64,000 bases of DNA from Siphonodentalium dalli (lineage: Eukaryota > Mollusca > Scaphopoda > Gadilida > Siphonodentaliidae): the NCBI GenBank assembly GCA_032622095.1, contig CP136066.1:55582609-55646608 (forward strand), in the 5' to 3' direction. Positions 13,627-26,400 of this stretch are shown one piece after another (the first letter of the stretch is position 1; each line of letters opens with the position of its first letter). Both the position numbers and the translations under genes were made by a program. The notes beneath the pieces are model-generated. The model made no database searches. It was not told the DNA's origin and saw only the letters and a list, made by a program, of their open reading frames with translations.

Positions 13627-14046
13627 TGTGCCTGTTATTTGCAGAATGAGGTCCCCAGAGGGTGAATTTAGAGACACTACCATGCACAGAATGCTAGCAT
13701 CACTACATTAACCCTTTGGGAACCTCATTCTGCTTCGCCTCATATTCTCTGGAAAGTATCTTTATTATAAAATTAACAAGTTTTTTAGTATCTTTAGAAA
13801 TTTCTTTAGGAAGATTATTTTTTTCTATTTTAGTTTAGTTTCTCTATATCTCCAAATTGGCAGATGGCACAATGGATAATCGAGGTGCCAAATGGGTGCA
13901 CATCACCATCTTCACCATCTGGGAACTTAAATCTTTGTCTAGGTCTCCCATAGCATATGAGGCCATGCAGAATGAGGTCCCCAGGGGATGAATTTGGTGA
14001 CACTAGCCTGCTGTGCTCTGGGGACCTCATTCTGCAAATATTGTCC
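13627..14046. repeat. Family E inverted-repeat element (GCAGAATGAGGTCCCC)
   Basis: Both ends and internal arms repeat GCAGAATGAGGTCCCCAGAG and its complement. Other copies: 16797-17142, 25673-26425, about 33960-34378, 36101-36514, 38760-38935 (partial), 54142-54512. Complete copies begin and end near GTGTGTCTGACATTTGCAG. Superfamily not identified. Confidence 0.65.
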
Positions 14047-14124
14047 AGCACCATATTTTGAAAGTCGATAATTTACCATGTCTGGATTCATAGATTCAAT
14101 CTGATCAATTTCTAGGATAGAAAA

Positions 14125-14299
14125 CAGAGTAATGCTCTAAATAATCAACTCCTTAACCACATCAAAATTATGGGTAATTTTTCAGGATTTAGTCAGAAAT
14201 ATGGCTTGTTGCCATTCATAATCATAATTCCGACTCAATCCTGAAAAATTACCCATAAATCTACAATGGTTAAGGTGTCAATTATTTAGGACATTACTG
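14125..14299. mobile_element. Family F TA-flanked MITE (CAGTAATGC ends)
   Basis: A palindromic element with CTCCTTAACCACA near one end and its complement near the other. A cleaner copy at 18468-18613 shows the TA target duplication. Confidence 0.6.
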
Positions 14300-14375
14300 T
14301 ATAATCAGTAGTTTTATAGTGTCAAATAGGATTGAGAATATAAGGCTAAAATACGGCAGAAATATAAATAGCTAC

Positions 14376-14477
14376 TCACTTGAATGAAGTCCATGTAAGC
14401 TTGTCCTTCGTTGGCATACCAGGATGATAAAATGTACACGAGAACTTGTTCATGCAGGCAGCACCATAGCGACAAGG
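14376..14477 (-). CDS. ZC3H14: ZC3H14 exon 16 (zinc finger 5, probable C terminus)
   Basis: Finger 5, CRYGAACMNKFSCTFYH, then PGMPTKDKLTWTSFK and an in-frame TGA. Human ends shortly after HALKWIRPQTSE, so the length fits. The TGA lies inside AAGTGAGTA, a good splice donor. An isoform using GTGAGT at 14374-14379 would bypass the stop and need another exon below 14374. I saw no obvious one. Confidence 0.9.
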   Translation of the reverse strand, partial: PCRYGAACMNKFSCTFYHPGMPTKDKLTWTSFK

Positions 14478-17400
14478 CTGGAAAAAATTAAATTTGATTA
14501 CATAATGAGCTGACAGAAAATAGGCCAATGCTGTTAAGCTAAACATCCTTTTGTAATCATAAAAACAAATGTTTTTTCCGGACCAAGGTCGTTTGTTGAA
14601 CTTATTATCTAAACATTTCCCTCAATAAATAGTGCGCCTTCTGCACTTTTATCTGTAGTCTGCATTTATCACCTTAACATTCCTCCAGGTGAATAATAGT
14701 CTCCACAAATGATTAGTCATCTTAGATTTATAACAAAACATAGGAACATAACGTTTGATGACTAGATACTCGCTGATGAGTATCGGGAACATAACGTTGA
14801 TGACTGTATACTCGTTGATGAGTAGTTAACTTGGAAATATTTAGATAAAATTTACCAAATTTATCTCAAAATTCCCTGTTAAAGGCATGGATGGCCTTAT
14901 AATTTAGAAACTACAGTTACAAAATTATGAAAATTTACTTCTAATAGAAAGTATAATTATAGTATAAATGCGATATTATCCACAAAACACACTTTGTGTA
15001 AGCCGAGCGTTTGTTTATGTACAACATGTAAAGAGTGCGCGATAAACACCATGCCAATTTTTAAAACATTTTTTTTATGATTCATATAAGAAGTCTTGTC
15101 TATAATGTAATAATCTTTCTCTTTATGGTGGTTTTAACGGATGTGACTAATTTAACAGCAATACTTACCACGAAGGCCAAGCATGCATTTAATGAATGAA
15201 TAATGAATGCTATTGTAGCGTCGCGTTGTAAATATAGAAAGCCGATGACTTCTCTGCTCGAGAGGTCTAGATCTCTTGGTCACGGTCGTTAGACGCTTTG
15301 TGTGACCGGCTTGGGATTTCGGGTGCTGCCAACTTCGGTGCGACTCCCGCACTTCTCTCTCGTTCTGTTACACTGGGGGCTCGTCCGCTCCTCGGAGTCT
15401 GTGTCATGATGCGACCGCTCTGGGGGAGGACTCGGGTGAAATTCGGTGAATCTCAAAAAGAACGGGAGAGTAGTGTAGCGGTCGCGTTGTAAATATAGAA
15501 GGCCGATGACTTCACTGCTCGAGAGGTCTAGATCTCTTGGTCACGGTCGTTAAGACGCTTTGTGTGATCACCGAAGTTAAGCAACGTCGAGCCTGGTTAG
15601 TACCTGGATGGGTGACCGGCTTGGGATTTCGGGTGCTGCCAACTTTCGGTGCGACTCCCGCACTTCTCTCTCTCGTTCTGTTACACTATGTTTTCTACAT
15701 ATATGTGTCCTTATTTGGTACAACTGCATTTTGGTCATAGTTAGAAGATAAATTAGGCTTGTTCATTAGACTTGGAGTTATCAGACAACAACAAAAAAAA
15801 AAAAAAAAAGTAACAAGGGCATGGTGAGAATCATTGGACAATCCCCGATTCAAGCAGTTTGTAATTTGGACCAATTCAGCCAAACACCACGTTCGGTGGT
15901 TATCAACCAACCCTAACAGTTATCAATAGGAACAATGTCTGAACAAGGTCTGTAACTCTAGCATGAATGGGCGGTCAGAACTGAAGATCTAACTTAACAT
16001 GAACTTTATGGTTTAAACCATAAAACCAAATTTCATTGGATGCAGTCAACAATAACTCAAGTTATCATCCAGAAACGAAAATGGAACCCAAATGGACAGA
16101 CCAAAAACATAATAAGACCCGCTTTTTAAAACTGGCGTATAAAAAATTGCCCTTGAAACAAAACATTTAACCCTTTACCCAACAGAACGGCCCTGTGCCA
16201 ATGCATTCTCTTATATATGCGAGTCGACCATAGGTCGCCTCGCATATATAAGAGAATGCATTGGCTTAACACATTACAAATTATAAAATTGTTAAAGAAT
16301 GTAAGAAAAAGTGTTAAAAAAAGATTTTTTTTAGGCCAATGCATTCTCTTATATATGCGAGGCGACCTATGGTCGACTCGCATATATAAGAGAATGCATT
16401 GGCACAGGGCATAACTGTAACTATCACAATGTGGTCAAGGAGCCGGTTCCAATGATATCCATATTTGTATGGTTCTATTGAGACAGACCGAAGATATTTT
16501 AGGCGGTTGAAGCTTTATTTGGCCGGTTTTGGCCGGTTTTGGCCAGTTTGTTGGGTAAAGGGTTAACAGAATACTTCACACTAACCTTAGGGTGTTGGAA
16601 TGGACACTGCATGTTTCGACAGTTCGGGAAGAATTTACATTTGTTGCCGCTAGCTGAAGGATTAGCAGGTTTTGGATGGGGAACTGAAATGATAAAACAC
16701 ACCAATCAATGCCTAATGACTTGAAATTACATGTTATTACAGTATATTATATGAAGCTTAAGATTGGAAAATACAATGGGCAAAGCCTTGAAATAGTGCG
16801 TCTGACATTTGCAGATAGCGGACTATCATCACCAAATTCACCCTCTGAGGACCTCATTCTTTAGTTACTTTTTTTTAAGTTACTTTTTCCCTTCTGTTCA
16901 GTTTCTATATCCCATAATTTGCAGCAGATAAAATGGATAATCGAGGTGACCAATGGAAGAACATCACCAACTTCAACTGGGGAACTTCAATCTTGTTCCT
17001 AGGTCCCCCATAGCAGTTGAGGCCTAAAGCAGAATGAGGTTCACAGAGGGTATTTTGGTGATGCTACCCTGCTGTGCGGGGAAAGCATCACTAAAGTCAC
17101 CCTCTGGGAAGCTCATTCTGCAAATGTCAGACACACTATGAGCAATGCAATGGGCAATGAATAGCTCTACAGTAAGCGAAGGCCCACCTTAACCCTTCCA
17201 TGATGGGATCTTCATCAATTTTTGAGAAAACCCTGTGCCAATGTATTCTCTTATGTATGTGGTCTCCCGTAGAGAGCCACACAAATATAAAAGAATGTAT
17301 TGGCCTAACAAATTACCTTGACCTTGTAAATGCGAGGCTCCCTATGGGAGACTCGCATATATAAGAGGATATTTAATGCTGCACCAGCACAGCTCCCCAT

Positions 17401-20400
17401 CATGGAAGGGTTAAAGTCACCACGTACAGATGGACTTGTGATTGAAGATGGAAATAGATCCTGACTATACCTTGTTGAACGATCTGTTTCCTGGCTTGTT
17501 TAGCTTGATGTGTGTATGGACAGCCTGGTCTTGTACAGTTAGGATCATATATACATTCTGGATGAATGTACATGCAGTTATCACCATAGTTACAGTTCGG
17601 AAATATCCTGGAAAAAAACAATATAGGTTCATTATTTAACTGCATAAGGCATCAATTGATACTAAGGCCATATACAGTCAGACCTCGTTAAGTTGAACAT
17701 CGGTAACTCGAAAACCCCACTAAGTCAGAGTCATTGCCTGGACCCGGCTGTGCTTGTGTGCAAAGTCAATCAAATAAACATTGTTAAGTCGAAGGTGTTG
17801 AAATTCCTGCTAAAGTCGAAATAAAATTTGGCCGCACCAGCCAACTTATAACACTAATTACCGTGGTTAAGTTGAAAAACCATCGGTGAAGCATCACCAT
17901 GTGATTATAACTAGGTGTGCTTCCATTCAATTGCCGTAAAATGCTGTGTGGTGTGATTTGAAGTTTCCTGGAGACTTTTTTTTTAAAGCAGTGTTTATTT
18001 AACGTATTAACGAGGTTCATGGTTTGGTAAATTTCCACCCAGTGAGGATTAGTGTTGACATGGTGGCATACAGGATGAATAATATAGAGAATAATTTCAT
18101 TCAGTCATGTCATCCCAAAAAAAAAAAAAAAATCGATGTTCCAATCAAAGAAATGCGCAAGCCATCTAACCAGACATGTTTACTTTCCCGATTTCAGCGG
18201 AAGTCTCCCGATTTTGAGTCATTTCTCCTGTGCTCCCGATTGGGAAACGAAATCTCCCGATTCAATAGATAAAACCCAAATTAGCCGACGGCTGTAGCAA
18301 GCGATAAGCCATGCACACTAAAGTGTTACAAATCATTTAGGAATCATGTCGCCTATGAGTCAAACAGCGACACAATGTTGACACAAAAGTGACTCTCTTT
18401 TGTTTAACACCGCTGAGTAACTAAATGGCTACTCCCTATGGGAGACTCGCATATATGCACTGACTTACAGTAATGCCCTAAGTAATCGACTCCTTAACCA
18501 CAGCAGAATTATGGGTAACTTTTCAGGATTTAGTCGGAAATATGGCTTGTTGCCATTCATCGTTACCCATAATTCTGCTGCGGTTAAGGAGTCGATTACT
18601 TAGGGCATTACTGTACAAGGTCAAGGTAAATATTGTTAGGCCAATGCATTCTCTCATATATGCGAGGCTCCCTGTGGGACAGGATATATAATATTTATAA
18701 ATAATATTACTTTTTCCTTAAGGGAAGCCCGAAACTGAACTATATGGATTACGTCTCCGGCCTTGTGTCAATCAGGAGGGTTAAAATTTTATTGCTGTGC
18801 CGACCCCACTCACATCCGTGTCCAGATTAGTCTCGCATGAATACACCCGCATTCTATCTATTGTCTAGTCAGTTTTTTATTTCCGACTTAATCATGAGAT
18901 TTGCGAGTCGCGGGGTTGGGAATGGCACCACCATGGGAGGGATCTATGATAGTTCAGTTTCGGGCTTCCCTTAAGGAAAAAGTAATATTATTTATAAATA
19001 TTATATTTTTCCGCCAAGGAGAAGCCCTCAACTGAACTATATGGATTAGAATGCAAGCCCAGGAGGAGGCACGAGCAATAAAGTTAATTAATATCCAAAT
19101 TCGATGGGAATGTACTCTTCCGAAACATGATTCATGTAAATGTGATTTAGTCATGAATCAGATATGATTATGTTACGTGAAAGAGCTCCCAATTCAGATT
19201 ACGACATTGCTCAAATGTGTACCGCCCGCCCCCCTTGTTTTTGGAATAAACATCCCAGGTAGTGCCATATAATTCATGCTAGCGAGACAACCGAGCAAGT
19301 ATAACTTTGCTGCATCCTATTCTCTGTGTTATCTTCTTCGCTCTCTCGACAGTTCACATTATGAACTGATGTCACATGCAGCCATTGTGTAGGCCATAAG
19401 ATATCAGAATGCTTATGATACACCAGGGAGCAAATTAACTGGAATCGCATCGCGATTTGCCACTGAAATGTGGATACCGGTAATAGCGAGGAATTTCTTT
19501 ATACATGTATGATGTTATAAAAATGCTATCTAATCATGTCAATGTGAGATTATTTGCTAATCAGATATCGAAAGTAAATTGCTCCCTGTGATACACAAAC
19601 CAGATATAAAAATGATATGCTGCAGATATCATAGCGAGGTATGAGGTTTCATTATATCATGCCACACATCTGTACTCCAGCCTCGTATAATGTAGAGAGC
19701 AGGGAACGCCATCATGATCCAAGGTATCATTGCATACCAGTATATATGGGATTAGAGAACACCACTGCGGACTTGATGAACAAGCATAGAAGCATCAGTG
19801 ATCTATGATGGCGCACATAACGAGTGTCGGGTACATTTCGAAATGATCAAATGTAGCAGAATGATCAAAATTGCAAAATGACCGGTGAAGGAGTGGCCTG
19901 GAGGTATCCCGAAGGTATTACGATTCCAGGAGATTGGACCCCATCGTGTGGAGATGTGGGCCACTGCACCGTGGGGAAGAGATAGAAGGCTGGTTGGTGC
20001 AGCTCTTGGAGGCACGCAACAAGACTTCCCCACCCAGATCAGTCAGCCTTTCTTTCCTACCGGTGAAGGAGTGGCCTGGAGGTATCCCTAAGGTATTACG
20101 ATTCCAGGGGATTGGACCCCATCTTGTGGAGATGTGGGCCCCTGCACCATGGGGAAGAGTTAGAAGGTTGGTTGGTGCAGCACTTGGAGGCACGCAACAA
20201 CAAGTCTTCCCCACCCAGATCATTCAGCCTTTCTTTCCTACCGGTGAAGGAGTGGCCTGGATGTATCCCGAAGGTATTACGATTCCAGGGGATCGACTGG
20301 ACCCCATCTTGTAATGATGTGGGCCACTGCACCATGGGGAAGAGTCAGAAGGCCATTTGGCTGGTGCGCTATGTCTAGACTATGAGAGCAAGAGCGTCAC

Positions 20401-23400
20401 GTGACAACGAGTCTTCCCCACCCAGAACATCCTCCAAAGGCTACAGTGCTGGATCTTTCCTGACTGAGATAAATACTTGTACTTATCGCAGATTGTTGAA
20501 TTAAATGAAGCAATATAAGATATCAACCTGTATCCTCATCCTGTACAAAATCACTTACCAGCGGAACATCAGAATCCTCGTCCGACAGTGTGCCTGACGA
20601 CCCACTGTCGACCCGCGATTCTTGCTCATCGTCGTCAAACCTGCCGACGCCACGCGATGCAGAGAAGCATGTCAAGATCGACGCCAGCCAACAGAATTGG
20701 CTGCATCAGGTTGGGATACCAGACTGTGGAAGAGGCCTACTCTGAAATGGTTCGACGCAAGACAAATGCTCTTGCATTTGGGATAAGTAGCTATGGCCTG
20801 TCCAAGGTCACCCCCTCAAATTCTGGGGCATCATCAAGCTGCGCCCCCAAGGCCAGAGGGAATAAGTTCTGATGAGCCATTTGATCAGAGGAAGCCCCTT
20901 CCATGGAATCCCCCAAATGCAGGTGGTCCTGACCAAACTGGAATAAATGTCGATGACATACCACTATGATCGCATGACGGCGGAGGAGCAGGCCCGGATG
21001 TATCCCGAAGGTATTACGATTCCAGGGGATCGACTGGACCCCATCTTGTAATGATGTGGGCCACTGCACCATGGGGAAGAGTCAGAAGGCCATTTGGCTG
21101 GTGCGCTATGTCTATGAGAGCAAGAGCGTCACGTGACAACGAGTCTTCCCCACCCAGAACAGCCGCCAAAGGCTACTCCCAGGTGCCCAATAAACAGATC
21201 TTCGTGGCAGGAATCCAGGCCGAAATCAAAATACTGATGGAAATTTCACTCTATGTGGAATAATAGTATATCGATGTGAATTTTTTCGAAATTTAATAAT
21301 CGTATTGCCACTACCATTAGGCACCGGAGAGAAAGGTGCCGGAGCAATCGCCCGTGAAGATTGGTTTCCCGAATCAACCACTTGCAGCACCCGCCTACCA
21401 TTGGTTCATACTGCCGTAGCAGGACCTGGGGGGCCAGAACTGGTCCTGCCCGAGGTAAAGACTGGTACGGTTGCTCAAAGTAGGAAATCATTGACTAATA
21501 TGCCCTTACCCAACTATAACAAGTAATACACCTGTGAATGAGCAACCTGCACGGTGTGTGGCCATCAAATTCGAATCATGTTCGACCGCAAGACATGCTG
21601 TTAGTTATAACAAAGCAAGGTTAATATACATAACACAATACAACCTAGGTTATTGAGTATAAAGTAAGGTTAATATAAAATCACGTTATACCCCTGGCCA
21701 CGTGATCTTACCTGCTATGGCAGGTAAGATACTGTCTTTTCTCGTATATGAGGACGATGAGTTCCGAATGCACATAGGCAAGAACTAGGCGGTTTCCGTT
21801 AGGAAAGTGCGCTTACAGCGGACGTGAAGATACGAATGCCTTCATTTTCGGCATGATTGTATCGAATCGTTTTGTCACATAATCAGTGGATATGTGACAA
21901 TAGACGAAGAGCCATGTCTTGGCCGGTTTCGGAAATATATTGGCAGTAGATGTGGCAATATAAACGCTGCGCATGTAAGCTCGCTTTAGACATGTAACAA
22001 TACAAATGCAGTCCTTTCTGATATTCTGCGCAATATAAATGTGTTGCATGTAACTGCGCATCATACACGAGTGAAAGCTATTTGGCAGAATATCGTTTTG
22101 ATATATGTGGAAATAGAAGTTAGTGAGCCAAGTGATGGTCTCTACTGGAAAGACTATTGGCAGTGAATCTGGAGCACGTGACAATATGTATTCTTTCTAT
22201 TTCGCTGTTTGCCGTTATCATTCACTGATGAAACTGCAAAGTATGTCAGTATTGGGATGAAAACTGTTCACCATATGTAAGCATACTAGTAGTCAGTTCT
22301 GACAGCATACATGAGGCCCTGATACGATATGATTGTCATGTACAATGTATGGAACTATTACGGCGTGCAATACATTATTGCAAGCTCGCCCACGCCGAGG
22401 CATATTAGAGCCTACGGTAAGATGGCTTAGTGTCAGGCCACAAAGTTTTCACTTCATTGCAGTTGGTGAACAATAGTTCATAGGAACCCAAACTGTACAT
22501 ACATAGATGTAAAGAATGCAACACAATATTTAGAACGTCAGACAACACATCAATTCAAAGTGTGGTTATATATGTGATAACGAATACCATCCCCCTGTTA
22601 CGGAGTGTTAGTAACTATTGTACTGATGATACAATGAGTTATATGATATGTAATCGTGATAGACAAGGTAGAATTTTCTAAATACCTTGAAGTCGATGTA
22701 ATGTGTTATTACATTTGTCATGTGTCTAACAAGACCACGCGCTCATACATACTGGCGGGCGTAGATTCGCAGGTATTGATCGTTAAAACAATATTACAGA
22801 TCGCTCAGTCGAAAGAAATGTGAATTGTCATCTGATAGTGATAACAAGTACTATCTTTCGTATTTATTCATGTAAATTATTACAAAGGAGGATATGGCTG
22901 TCCTGTGCAACTTTCTGCGAATTAACAGAGCAGTGCCATGTATGATTTGGCAGTATACATTAGGATACAAAGCAACGGAACTTACGAAATAACCGAAGCG
23001 AGTCGACGGAAACTTATGTAAAGTGAAACACGTGTAGCACGAAATTAGGAGACATCGCATACCGTACTACATTGCGTCCTCAATTGTAAGTCATGATAGT
23101 CATCACGCCGTATGTGTGGCACAATATGCACTATGTGGTTTTGCCACAAGTAAGCTATGTGCTTCTTTAGTCATTGTCAAGATGGCCATCTTAATTCCAA
23201 TTGTTGGAAGATAAAGCCGTCTTGAGGAAAACAGAAAACACGGAAACAAATTACGGATACAGTGAAACGAAAAAAGTTCCCGTTTCGGATGTGAGAAATA
23301 TTAATTAACTATCGGGTACAATAAATTGCAAGTTTGTAATATCAACAATAAATATTGAGTCGATAAACTCGCAACACAGAAAGATACAACCTTTGAGAAA

Positions 23401-26400
23401 ATAGAAACGATCCTGTCCTGGCGAGGAGGAATAAAAACTGACTAGACAATAGATAGAATGCGGGTGTATTCATGCGAGACTAATCTGGACACGGATGTGA
23501 GTGGGGTCGGCACAGCAATAAAATTTTAACCCTCCTGATTGACACAAGGCCGGAGACGTAATCCATATAGTTCAGTTGAGGGCTTCTCCTTGGCGGAAAA
23601 ATATGTATCATATCGTTGATCATGTATAGTGATTCATATCGTATCACGCACATGTGTATCGTTACAATCCTAATATATGTGAGTCTCCCTTAGGGAGCCT
23701 CGCATATATAAGAGAATACACTAGCTTACAAGATCAAGATAAATATTGTTAGGCCAATGTATTCTCTTATATATGCGAGGCTCCCTATGGGAGACTCGCA
23801 TCTATGAGAGAATGCATTGGCACAGGGTTGTCGCAAAATTTCAGGAAGCTCCAGTCATGGTAGGGTTAAGGAGATACTTACTTGCAGGGTACTGTTGGAT
23901 GATGGAACTGACACGAATTGCCATTAGAACATGCAGGCCAGAACTTACACCTCTCGGGCATGGCAGGCTGACTATGACTCACGCTCGAATAACTCGACGA
24001 TTTCACTCTCGTTACTTTAGCTGTGTATTCTTTATCATCATCTGGGAACAAATAAGAAGGCATAATTTTAAAATAAAAATAGTTCCTGTGTCAACCCTTT
24101 CTATTATTATTATTATTATTATTATTATAAAATACATTTCAATACTGAATGGATTCTCAAAATCAGTTATAAAAGAATACATGAAAACGTTTTTTCTGCC
24201 TGTTGTCTGCTTTTATTAAGCCTCAACACCTCTCTAAATACATAATACCGTTCCAGTGTATACTTTTATAACTGAATGTGAGAATCCTTAAAGTATAGAA
24301 ATGGATAACACTTTGAATCCCGGAATATATATGTAAAACATCCCTTTCCCTGTGTTGTAGGATAAAATTGGGAGGTTACAAATAATATCGAAACCACTTT
24401 ACAATAGAATAAAACACATATAATTCAATGTATATATCAATTAGGATGCACTGAATTATAAAACACTAAGATTTATCGGATAACAAGTTTAAGTAAAGTG
24501 TTTGAACTTATTATCTGATCATTTCCCTCCAATAAATAGGAATCCTTCTGCTCTTTTGTAGTCTGTTATCTGCATTAATTACCTGAACACCCCTCTAAAT
24601 GAAAAATAAACTGTTCCAATGTATACTTTTATGATTGAATGGGAGAATCCATTCAGTGGAGAAAGGGTTAAAATACTAACCCTCTGACTCTGACTCTATA
24701 TTAATGTTGATCGATACAGGCTTTATTCTTGGAAGATTAATTTTCTTCTTGATGGGTGACTGCGGACGGGGCTCCTCCGGACACAAAGATGAAGGAGGGA
24801 CAGCCGGAGCACCAGGACCTGTCAGTACTCTAAGCACCTGCTGGCGACCAGACTCCTCCCTATTTTCAGCGAGCCGTTTCTCGTTAACTCCATCCAGGGT
24901 AACAAAGAATTTCGGTCTTGATGGATCAACTGCTCCACTGTGAAGAAGAAATACATGGAAAGGTGACATTTTATAATTTACAATGTCATGTTTATATATA
25001 GTAATAATAAAAGGTCAGCTAACCCCCGAAAACGTGGCAAGTCGATGCCGCTTTGTTAAAGAAATTAAAAAAAATGTTGAAATTTTCTATATACATGTTG
25101 CACATCTTCAATATATGGGCAACAATATTCTGAAGTTACGAATCTCTGGGATGAAATCTGTAGGAGGAGATGATTACACCATGAAGGTACTCAAAAGTGT
25201 GACGGACAAATGGACGGCGGACGAAGCCCGTTTCTATAGTCCCCCAAAAATAAATTTTTCGGGGGACAATAATAATCAATGCAATTATATAGCACATTCC
25301 ATGGTAAATTAGTTTCAGTGTGTTTTACGTGATTATTACCCCAGTCATATGGCATTGATTACCCATCATCGCATAGGAGGAAGCAATCCGAGCACCTAAC
25401 GAGCACATCAGGATTAGCATACTGACAATATTCATCAACTCCTGACCAGGCACTTGTTTTACAGGCCTCTGCAACAACTGTAGTATGAGCTGCTTTGACA
25501 TTTTGTGATCAATGGCAGGGAGCGGCATTCAAATCCATAATAAGACCTTACTCATCGAGCATGCTGGCTAACCACAGTATCATTTGACTTGAGGAAAACC
25601 TACTCTAGACTTGAAAATGACAGTTTGTGACCTTGAAGCAAACAGAACAAGTTCGGTCAGATCCTGGATATAGTGTGCCTGAGATTTGCAAAATGAGATC
25701 CCCAGAGGGTGAATATAGTGATGCTATCCCTTACATTGGGCTAGCATCACCAAATTCAACCTATGGGGACCTCTTTTCTTAGGCCTCATCTTCTGAGAAG
25801 TATCTAAATTAAGACACTAGTAGTTTTTAGTTACTTTTTCCCTTCTGTTCAGTTTCTATATCCCCTAATTTGCAGAAGATACATTGCATAATCGAGGCGA
25901 CTAATGGGTGAACATCATCAACTTAAACTGGGGAACTTTAATCTGAACCTACCGCTATACTTAAAGTAATTGACCACCAGCAACGTGGTGTCACCCCATT
26001 AATACTGCGGTACTATACCGCGGTATCCTCCAATACCGCGGTACTGATACCGCTTGTTAACGTATGTGGGAGTAAATACCTCCCCTCAAAGTGTTCCATG
26101 AAAATCACTGCGGTATTCAAAAAAATTAATGCGGTGCCCGCTAAAAGACCGCGGTATCATCGCCCAATACCGTAATTCCACTGCCATGACCGCCTCGATA
26201 CAGCTACCGTTTATTACCGGTATCACCGTGGTCATGACCGGGGTATCACCCCGTTTTTCTGGTCAATTACTTTGAGAATAGCGGTAGGTCTCCCATAGCA
26301 GTTGAGGCCAAAGCACAATGAGGTCCCCAGATGGGGAATTTGGTGACTCTAGCTTGCCGTGCGGGATAGTGTCAATAAATTCACCCTATGGGGACCTCAT

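Larger units (their letters stand above)
19006..23601. mobile_element. 4.6-kb inverted-repeat element, superfamily unknown
   Basis: 43-bp inverted ends beginning TTTTTCCGCCAAGGAGAAGC lie at 19006-19048 and 23559-23601. Inside are 181-bp tandem units, a duplicated ~160-bp segment (20262-20430 and 21001-21162) and short protein-like but broken frames. No transposase was recognised. It fills much of ZC3H14 intron 13. Confidence 0.6.

Noticed and set aside
15539-15641. Functional 5S rRNA gene
   Set aside because: The first ~40 nt are shortened and altered and the segment lies inside an LTR; it is 5S-derived, not a working 5S gene.
19803-20378. Mirror-image open frames of 76-126 codons on both strands
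   Set aside because: Product of the 181-bp tandem repeat, which is open in several frames.
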